Assembly (NCBI GenBank): GCA_029959085.1 | Contig: JARWIR010000039.1 | Coordinates: forward strand, 1,240,001 to 1,304,000 | From: Nemophila menziesii | Lineage: Eukaryota > Streptophyta > Magnoliopsida > Boraginales > Hydrophyllaceae | Length of the DNA: 64,000 nucleotides | Reading direction: 5' to 3' | In this document: piece after piece, positions 57,901 through 64,000 of the stretch | How the letters are laid out: every line of letters begins with the position of its first letter | How positions within the stretch are numbered: the first letter of the stretch is position 1 | The notes under the pieces: generated by a model | The model's database searches: none | What the model saw: only the letters and a program-made list of their open reading frames with translations | Told to the model about the DNA's origin: nothing | Position numbers and translations under genes: made by a program

Positions 57901-60538
57901 GACGCCTATACTTCGAATTTTCAGAATTGAGAGCTGCCACTGTTTCTGTAAGCTCCTCCATCATCTCAGGTGAATCTAATGTCAAAGCAGCCTGCAAGAT
58001 ATCATCAAAATTTAAGCAATTAAATACCTCTTGCGATGCTTGCTCTACTACATCCATTCTGAAGCACTCTTCCTGAGAATCTGGGAATTTCATAGCTCGA
58101 AATACATTGAATTTCACTTCCTCATCTTGTATCCTCATTGTCAATTCGCCATTCTCTACATCGATCAATGTCCTCCCTGTAGCTAGGAAGGGTCTACCCA
58201 AAATAATGGGGACATTTCTATCTGCATTGTATTCAAGAATTACGAAATCAACAGGAAATATAAGTGTACCTGCCTTAACAAGGACATCCTCAATACGGCC
58301 TTCAGGATGAGCAAGGGACCTGTCCGCCATTTGCAAGACCATAGAAGTAGGTCTTGCGTTTCCAATTTTAAGCTTATCAAAGACTGACTTGGGCATCAAG
58401 TTGATGCTTGCCCCCAAATCGCATAGCGCCTTTCCCTTCCATTCTTCTCCAATCGATATGGGAATCGTGAAACTCCCCGGATCAACTAACTTCGGAGGTA
58501 ATTTACTCTGACAAATCGCACTACACTCTTCAGGAAGGCCAATCATCTCATTATCACAGTAGGGCCTTTTATTAGTGAGGGCCCTCTTCAAAAACTTCGT
58601 ATACTTAGGAATATCTCGAATTGCCTCAAGTAACGGAATATTAATACTCAAACCCCTCACTCTATTGAAGAATTTCTGAAAATTACCCATATCACCCTTT
58701 TTCTGAACTCGCGATGGAAACGGTGGTGGAGGGCGATTGCTTACAATTTCATCTCTCTTTTTCGGAATTTCTCTTGGTCTTTCTATCTCTTCAACCTCAC
58801 TATCTTTCTCATTCCCTTTCTCTTTCTCACCCACTTCCTTTTCTTTTCTTGGAACTTCTTTTTCTTTCATAACGGGAAAAGGAGGTGGAGGAAGGTTCTT
58901 ACCACTTCTTAATGTAACAGCCTTGCAATCTTCACGTTGTGTTGGATTTTCCGTATCGCTAGGAAGTTGCCCTTGTGGACGCTGATTCAGCTGTTTATTA
59001 ATTTGACTTAGCTGATTCTGGAAAATCTTCATATTTGCTTCAGCTGCGTTCTGACGTTCCAAAGCTTGTGTTTGAAGAGCAATCAAATTTTCAACGGTTT
59101 TCTGAAGGGTAATTACTCCCTCTTGTGGATGGGCAGGTAGAGCTTTCTGGTTTAAATTCTCATCGTAGGTATTCTGAGGAGCTTGTCTTTGCACATAATT
59201 GTTTTGATTCTGTCCTCCTTGATGATTGTTATGTGGTCTTGGATTATAGTTGTTGCCTTGAGGACGCGGCTGATACGCGTAAGTAGGATTGGCTGCCCCA
59301 TTAGGATTTGAATATTGAAACCCAGGATGGTTTCTGTTAGGCTGATATCCATTACCACTTAAATTGAAATTACCTCTATTGGACATAAAATTCACTGATT
59401 CTTGGTTATTCGGACAACTTTCCTCATCATGATCATCTACCTTACAAATTGAACACATATAAACCTCTTGTGCAGCATGCACAGCTACCTTCTTACCCGA
59501 AAATCCTTCTTTCACAGCTAGAGTAAGCTGCTTCAATTGTTGCTCTATGGTATTCTGGATCTTATTCTCAAACGTAGCAAATTTCTCTTCTATGTCAACA
59601 TTATTTACTCCCTTGACTGGTGTTCTTACTGAGCTCCACCCAACTTCATTCTTGACTGTTCTCTCTAAAATGATCTTGGCATGAGCGGGTTGAACTTGAA
59701 GAAAACCTGCTCCACATAGCGTATCCAATTTCTCTCTTGAAATTCCATCAAGGCCTCTATAAAATATCTTTAACTGTTGTTGTTCTGAAAAGCCATGATT
59801 AGGAACTTTACGCAAACACATCTGAAATCTTGTCCAACTCCTACCCACAGTTTCCTCATACTCTTGACGGAATTGTGTCAATTCTAGTTCAGCATCTAAC
59901 CTCATGTTACTTGGGTAATACCTGTCAAAGAAAGCAATTTCTAATTGGTCCCAATTGGTAATCCTCGTAGGATCTTGTGTATCGTGCCATTCACTTGCTC
60001 CATCAATGACAAAGAATTTGAAAGCAGCAAAATACATCTGTTCTCTTGAAACCCCTTGTGTGATATAAGAATCACATATCTGTTTGAATTTCTCTACCGC
60101 TCTAAGAGGATCTTCCGATGGTCTTCCGCGAAAATTTCCAAAGTTTTGGAACTGAGTTAGCATACCCGAATCTGGACGGAATCTCGGAACATTAATATCT
60201 GGAGCACCTACTCCTATAGCTGGAGCGCGGAATGGAACTTCTGGAGGGCCATTAGTGAACCACGGATCATGATTCATCACTATCTGGACTGGAGGATTAG
60301 GATTTAGTGGTTGAACTTGAGGAATAACGCCTGGAGCTAAAGGTTGGCCATTTGCATCTAACTGGCCTTGTCCATTCTGTTGACCTTGAATAATGATATT
60401 CTCCATTCTGTTACTTAATTCTTCTACTTCTAAAGCTTCTCGTTCTCTTCTTCTTCTGTTCGCAAGTCTGATCAACGATTCTGGATTACTAAGGATCGGA
60501 GGTGTTGGCTCTAGATCCTTGAATAGCCTTCTTCGCAT
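54905..60538 (-). CDS. pol: Element A Gag-Pol polyprotein (Athila)
   Basis: One 1877-codon frame. Gag (Retrotrans_gag, ~140-290; [16 protein letters not shown]), knuckle [14 protein letters not shown] (~360), Pro/Lys/Glu-rich linker, protease [13 protein letters not shown] (~705; Asp-Leu-Gly as in other Athila), RT ([14 protein letters not shown] ~1083; catalytic FMDD ~1149), RNase H ([27 protein letters not shown] ~1340), integrase zinc domain ([10 protein letters not shown] ... [11 protein letters not shown] ~1510-1550), core acids in GIDFMGP, SDGGSHF and NREVKSILE (~1580-1680), and a C-terminal chromo-like barrel ([14 protein letters not shown]). Start ATG follows a TTTTTCAG acceptor-like site. 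Gag and Pol are not separated by a stop or shift. Related broken copies are in B and C. Confidence 0.97.
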   Translation of the reverse strand: MRRRLFKDLEPTPPILSNPESLIRLANRRRREREALEVEELSNRMENIIIQGQQNGQGQLDANGQPLAPGVIPQVQPLNPNPPVQIVMNHDPWFTNGPPEVPFRAPAIGVGAPDINVPRFRPDSGMLTQFQNFGNFRGRPSEDPLRAVEKFKQICDSYITQGVSREQMYFAAFKFFVIDGASEWHDTQDPTRITNWDQLEIAFFDRYYPSNMRLDAELELTQFRQEYEETVGRSWTRFQMCLRKVPNHGFSEQQQLKIFYRGLDGISREKLDTLCGAGFLQVQPAHAKIILERTVKNEVGWSSVRTPVKGVNNVDIEEKFATFENKIQNTIEQQLKQLTLAVKEGFSGKKVAVHAAQEVYMCSICKVDDHDEESCPNNQESVNFMSNRGNFNLSGNGYQPNRNHPGFQYSNPNGAANPTYAYQPRPQGNNYNPRPHNNHQGGQNQNNYVQRQAPQNTYDENLNQKALPAHPQEGVITLQKTVENLIALQTQALERQNAAEANMKIFQNQLSQINKQLNQRPQGQLPSDTENPTQREDCKAVTLRSGKNLPPPPFPVMKEKEVPRKEKEVGEKEKGNEKDSEVEEIERPREIPKKRDEIVSNRPPPPFPSRVQKKGDMGNFQKFFNRVRGLSINIPLLEAIRDIPKYTKFLKRALTNKRPYCDNEMIGLPEECSAICQSKLPPKLVDPGSFTIPISIGEEWKGKALCDLGASINLMPKSVFDKLKIGNARPTSMVLQMADRSLAHPEGRIEDVLVKAGTLIFPVDFVILEYNADRNVPIILGRPFLATGRTLIDVENGELTMRIQDEEVKFNVFRAMKFPDSQEECFRMDVVEQASQEVFNCLNFDDILQAALTLDSPEMMEELTETVAALNSENSKYRRLAYEPVREPGEIIPKKKPSIESPPELEEKPLPAHLRYAYLGTNETLPVIVSANLTGPQEDKLLRVLRANKEAIGWTIADIKGISPSYCQHKIILEDVNARSVEGQRRLMPAMKDVVKKEVIKLLDAGIIYPISSSEWVSPVQCVPKKGGITTILNDENEAIPSRTVVGWRVCMDYRKLNKATRKDHFPLPFIDQMLDKLAGREYYCFLDGYSGYNQIYVAPEDQHKTTFTCPFGTFAYRRMPFGLCNAPATFQRCMMAIFWDMIDNFLEVFMDDFSVFGDDFDICLDNLEKVLVRCKETDLVLNWEKCHFMVREGIVLGYKVSSVGLEVDRAKIEVIKTLPPPVSVKGVRSFLGHAGFYRRFIKDFSKIAKPLCNLLKKDCKFLFDEACLAAFKAIKEKLISAPIVLPPDWNLPFEVMCDASDLCMGAVLGQRKEKVFHSIYYDSKTFSGAQINYTVTEKELLAVVYSFDKFRSYLLGAKVIVYTDHSAIRFLMEKKDAKPRLIRWVLLLQEFDLEIKDRKGCENQVADHLSRLEGSEMNSGTEAVREEFPDESLFVVRDYEAPWYADIANLVVSGVFPEGSTYQERKRLAHRARQFFWEDPFLYKVCANQMIRRCVAREETQAIIAGCHDSLYGGHFKGDRTAAKVFQSGFYLPSLIKDCHEYVKKCTRCQFTGNISKRDEMPRNNVLEVEIFDVWGIDFMGPFVPSNGNLYILLAVDYVSKWVEAVALPTNDSRVVIKFLKSHIFTRHGTPRVIISDGGSHFVNKYLKTVLEKYGVRHRVSTAYHPQSNGQAEVSNREVKSILEKTVGPTRKDWSMKLDDALWAYRTAFKTPVGASPYRMVYGKACHLPLELEMGAYWAIAQLNLDPILAGKNRMMKLNELDEFRLHAYENAKLYKENTKKWHDNRIRPKNFEVGQKVLKYNSKFSNFPGKLRSKWSGPYIVTKVTPHGAIEIEHPLENRTFMVNGHRLKIYHGGEDTNRSEDPHPGEVMYLLESP

Positions 60539-60648
60539 ACACCAAACCTAAAAACCTGAAAAAGCTAACAAACAAAAAGCGTAAAACTGATAAAATAAAA
60601 TAAATGCACTTATCACTAAAGGATAAACACCGTGGTCACACGCTACCG

Positions 60649-60666
60649 TCCCCGGCAGCGGCGCCA
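60649..60666 (-). other. Primer binding site of element A
   Basis: Reverse complement of TGGCGCCGCTGCCGGGGA, six bases inside the 5' LTR. Confidence 0.92.
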
Positions 60667-60672
60667 AAAACT

Positions 60673-62231
60673 TGGTGGTCCTTTGTGTGTTCTAAAAATA
60701 AATGCAAATAATAATCGAACCACAACCGCAAGTGTACGGTTGTCCCAAGTAGTAATTCTGATAATCAGATTCGTTCCAAGGACGGATGGTTGATCACAAT
60801 GTTTATGCAAATAGCGATTGATGCACTTATGAAAATGAAAGAGGATAAATTGTTTGTTTTGGTTTTGTTTATTATAACTAAATGAAAGATAAAATAATAA
60901 TGCAAGTAAAAGATAAGACGCAAGTAAAATGTATGAAAACGCAATATGAGATGTAGTACTTGAGAACGCAAGGATCCTCCTAATTTTACTTTCTAACTTA
61001 TGTTGTTTAAGGGTTAAATCAGTCAATTACAATGGTCGGGATTCTAATATCCTTATACCCCCGTCAGGGTGGACTATAAGGCAATCCTAAAGTGTCACTA
61101 GTCCCGTCAGGGTAAATATGATCCACCGTTGGATGATTAAGATTTATTACCACATTGGCCCTAGGATTAACTAAGTTCGTCAGAATCAATAGTTTTTATC
61201 ATAGATTGAACAATTAATTCTGTACCTAAACCCCCCGTCAAGATGATCCACACGCCACATATGTGGAATAGCTTAGATACTAATACCTAATTTTAGTTCG
61301 CGACTCTAAAATCAGTAAATAATCATAAATTGTCGAAAAGAGTAAAAGACCTGATTTAATTTAATTTAACAGAAACCCAAATTCAACATTCGTTATAAAA
61401 TAAAACTAGGATTCACCCATTGTTTGTTCTCAAGCACTAATGAAAGCTTAGCTCATATTAAAATTAAAAACTAAATTAAAAGAATTGAAATTCATATTGT
61501 TTACAAAATTAAAATACGAAAAGAACCTAATTTCCGGAATTGGAATGACTACGAACGGAGCTATAGACCCACTCCAGCTCTTGTAGCTTCTTCTTTCTTC
61601 CTTCTGTTGCTTCTCTCTGGTGTTTAATCTTGTGGAATGTGAATTGTATGTAAAATAGAAGTCCAGACCTCCTTTTATAAGTAAAAATTCGGACTAGGGC
61701 TTGGACCAGAAAATAAAAGCCTAATTAAATGTCCAAGCCCACTTTCTAAGCCCAAAATCCCGTAACTGATGATAGGCCTTCACTAAAACAGCTTTTCCCG
61801 ATGTGTTACAACTCCGATTGACCTCATTCCAGTTGCTAAAGTTCCGTAACTCGATAAGGAATGATTTCTCTTCAAAGGTCAGCGGCTAAATCATCGCTTA
61901 AGCACCTCAAAATCAGCAATCTATGGCCTGGAAAGTGGATTTTCAGCTCTAAAAATAATATCTTCGGGATTTGTCTTCAAGTCTTGACTCTAATTCACGA
62001 TCTTTGACCTTCTCCTCGGATTCCTCTCCTAGCTAACATCTAAAACCTGTAAACTTTACACTAAAAATACCAATATTACGCGCAAAAGTTTAATAAATAA
62101 AAAATGCTAGAAATAAAAAGGTAATTCCGGATTATTGAATATTTAGTACAAAAGTCTATCAAATTAATTAAATAAACACCAAAAATGATGTCTCCTAAGG
62201 GTCTAAAATAAGAACAATTAGGGAGACATCA
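60673..62231 (-). repeat. Element A 5' LTR
   Basis: 1559 bp, differing from the 3' LTR by five substitutions (near 61206, 61619, 61804, 61909 and 61913). TATA box TATAAAAGG as rc of 61671-61679. TGATGTCTCC has its exact reverse complement 26 bases inside (62186-62195 against 62222-62231). Confidence 0.97.
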
Positions 62232-62648
62232 TTAGGTCTCCACCTAAGTCCACCCGGAAGGGGGTTAGTTGGAAAATAGAATCCTGGCTACTTACTTTAA
62301 AAGGTTTAATCACCCTTATAACTAGTAGAAGAAATAGAAGGATAAGTGCATACAAGCAATCCTAAGCTATATGTGTCATCTTATTCTTACATATTTATTT
62401 TATTGCATTAGTTTTAGTTAATCATTATTCTCCAAAAAATATCATATTTATTTTATTATCTTTTACTTCCTTGCAACTAAATTCTTACTACGCTTTCTTG
62501 TAATCCATTCGTATAACACACTAAGTCCCTAAGAACGAATCTAACTTATCGTTAAAACTTGCGTACGACCTGTGATACTTGCAGTGAGTAACGTGATTGG
62601 TAGGGTGATTAGCTTTTTTATTTATATCTATTATTTTATGACACCCTT
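62232..62648 (+). repeat. Target duplication and right piece of LTR remnant F
   Basis: TTAGG (62232-62236) then TCTCCACCTAAGTCCACCCGG ..., homologous in plus orientation to the second half of the C-type LTR, including the AAGTCCCTAAGAACGAA block (62523) and ending TTTTATGACACCC. The usual terminal CCACCA is absent; the sequence turns directly into Copia integrase. Confidence 0.8.
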
Positions 62649-63425
62649 TGCAAGACTGAAGGTCTTGTTAGACACTTAACCGTTCTAGGTACACCCTATC
62701 AAAACGGCGTAGCAGAGCGTATGAATCGAACGGTTATGGAAAAGTTACATTGCATGCTTTCTAATTCTGGTTTATCAAAGATGTTTTGGGCCAAATCTGT
62801 TTCTGCCACTGCTTATCTTATCAATATTTCTCCATCACTTCCATTAACAACAAAACTCCACAAGAGGTATGGTCTGGAACTGCTCCAAAATCATCTGATC
62901 TTAAAGTTTTTGGTTGTCCAGCATATTCACATGTTGATAATGGTAAATTGGAACCTAGATCAATGAAATATATCTTTCTTGGTTATAAATTTGGTGTGAA
63001 AGGTTATAAATTGTGGTACCCATAAACTAGGAAAATCATAATTAGCAGAAATGTTATTTTTGATGAAAATGCTACGCTTCCTAATTTATCTCTAGTGACA
63101 CTTGTGATGATTAGGAACAATTAACTTCCCAGGTTGATGTACCAATTGAATCACAACCTACAACGGAATCTACATCCCAAAAGGATCTAGACATACATGA
63201 TGGAAATAATATCCTTTCACCACAACCAACACAGTATTCCATTATAGAAAATAGACCAAGAAGAAATATCAACCCTCCATAAAGATATGTCGTAGCTGAT
63301 TTGGTCACGTATGCTCTAAACGTAGCTGGACATCTTGAATCCAATGGAGAACCTTCCACGTACTCAGAAGCAATCACCAATAATAATTCAGAGAAATGGA
63401 TGAATTCAATGGAGAACCTTCCAAC
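62649..63425 (+). pseudogene. Ty1/Copia integrase relic
   Basis: Reads TVLGTPYQNGVAERMNRTV (catalytic Glu of the integrase core), CMLSNSGLSKMFWA, then after a frame change near 62860 the KTPQEVWSG, LKVFGCPAYSHV and PRSMKYIFLGY motifs, YKLWYP followed by a stop, IIISRNVIFDE, and a degraded linker (RPRRNINPP, ~63250-63290) towards RT, ending near 63425. It resembles Tork/TNT1-type Copia and is unrelated to the complete Copia at 646-8262. No LTRs, protease or RT core are present. Confidence 0.87.
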
Positions 63426-64000
63426 AGGGAAGAGTCCATTCGTTAGTTAAAAATTTATATGTTTGAAAATTAAGAAATCATAAAAAGAAATAAATTTATA
63501 ATGACAATCAACAAATAGAATTAAAAACAATAATCTGGACCCACAAATACATATACTTAGTGATGGAAGATATGAGTTTTCCACTCATATCATATTCCTT
63601 AATGTGAAAACTATACATTTTTATTTTAAAATACTAACTATAATGCGCATAGAGTATTGTAATGTCTTTTATTACATCACACATTAAAATTAAAACATCT
63701 TTGAAAAAAAAATCAAAATGTGAGTATTATTAATTATTACTTAACATTTAGCATACTCCAACTATATGTATTGCTAAGCACTAGTCTATTCTCTCTATTG
63801 TCATCCTTGCCTCAAATCTACTTCATTCGAATATGGATGCTTTCGTAATATCACAAAACTTGAACAATCATTGATTTCTTGTAAAGTTTGCAAGGAAGTC
63901 TTTTCCGATAATGTAGCCTTGGTGTTGTCTTGGTACATAGAGAATGTTGTACTCTATTGAAATATCATGATCAAAGATAATTTTTAATCTTGTAAATAAA
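63426..64000. other. Unassigned AT-rich sequence at window end
   Basis: No reading frame, repeat or element end recognised. Confidence 0.5.

Larger units (their letters stand above)
49415..62231 (-). mobile_element. Element A: intact, young Athila/Ty3 LTR retrotransposon
   Basis: 12,817 bp with 1559-bp LTRs (60673-62231 and 49415-50973) that differ at five positions by my comparison, perfect TTAGG duplications, primer site, an uninterrupted 1877-codon gag-pol, palindrome array, uninterrupted ORF3, conserved hairpin and polypurine tract. All sequence requirements for autonomous movement that I can check are present. At a commonly used plant LTR rate of 1.3e-8 per site per year the LTR difference would correspond to roughly 0.1 million years. 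Confidence 0.97.

Noticed and set aside
62186..62195. Inner TGATGTCTCC as the true LTR border
   Set aside because: The outer border at 62231 is confirmed by the TTAGG duplication and by the position of the matching 3' LTR next to the polypurine tract.
63343..63422. Repeated CAATGGAGAACCTTCC in the Copia relic as a regulatory direct repeat
   Set aside because: It is a single local duplication inside decayed coding sequence, with no other copies.

Overview
The window looks like a piece of a eudicot-type plant nuclear genome built almost entirely of nested transposable elements. It is AT-rich, its LTR elements use plant-type primer binding sites (initiator-Met for Copia, an Asp-type site for Athila/Ty3), it carries a plastid psbB fragment, and a CACTA relic and a plant L1 LINE are present. 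I recognise no host protein gene, tRNA or rRNA gene.

Layout, left to right. 1-375: start of an Athila-type LTR (minus). 646-8262: a complete young Ty1/Copia element (target duplication AAGCC) with intact gag but a pol broken by in-frame stops and one frameshift. 8639-10413: a solo LTR (AGATG duplication). About 10468-16110: a decayed full-length LINE (minus). 16224-19213: element E (plus), an Athila-like LTR holding a psbB fragment, then an open gag and no pol. 19440-20725: AT-rich sequence with a ~32-bp tandem array. 21907-22400: a CACTA transposase relic. 22400-49327: a nest of minus-strand Athila elements. Old element C (LTR 47842-49327, gag 45975-47712, pol remnants 22885-24020) is split by element B (24021-45974). 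B is itself split by element D (28636-36383, plus, GTGGT duplication), and its 5' LTR holds a solo LTR (43440-44972, CCCCC duplication). 49415-62231: element A, a young and apparently intact Athila element (TTAGG duplication, 5 differences between 1559-bp LTRs) with a 1877-codon gag-pol and a separate 438-codon ORF3. A sits in an old plus-strand LTR remnant (F). 62649-63425: a Copia integrase relic.

How the parts work together. A supplies the Gag, protease, RT, RNase H and integrase that an Athila element needs. D lacks all of these but keeps the same primer site, polypurine tract, 3' UTR and RNA hairpin, so it is probably mobilised in trans; in place of gag-pol it has a private, now decayed, ~395-codon reading frame. 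The most interesting pattern is an array of paired, GC-rich imperfect palindromes (cores such as CGGTACACCG, CCGGTATGCCGG, CCGGGTACCCGG) repeating about every 100-140 bp. It occurs in the U3 promoter of the Copia LTR and, with different sequences, between pol and ORF3 in Athila elements A, B, C and D. In Copia, A and D a TATA-like box lies about 100-118 bp downstream of the array. This suggests a shared type of promoter module, with the Athila copies acting as an internal promoter for ORF3.
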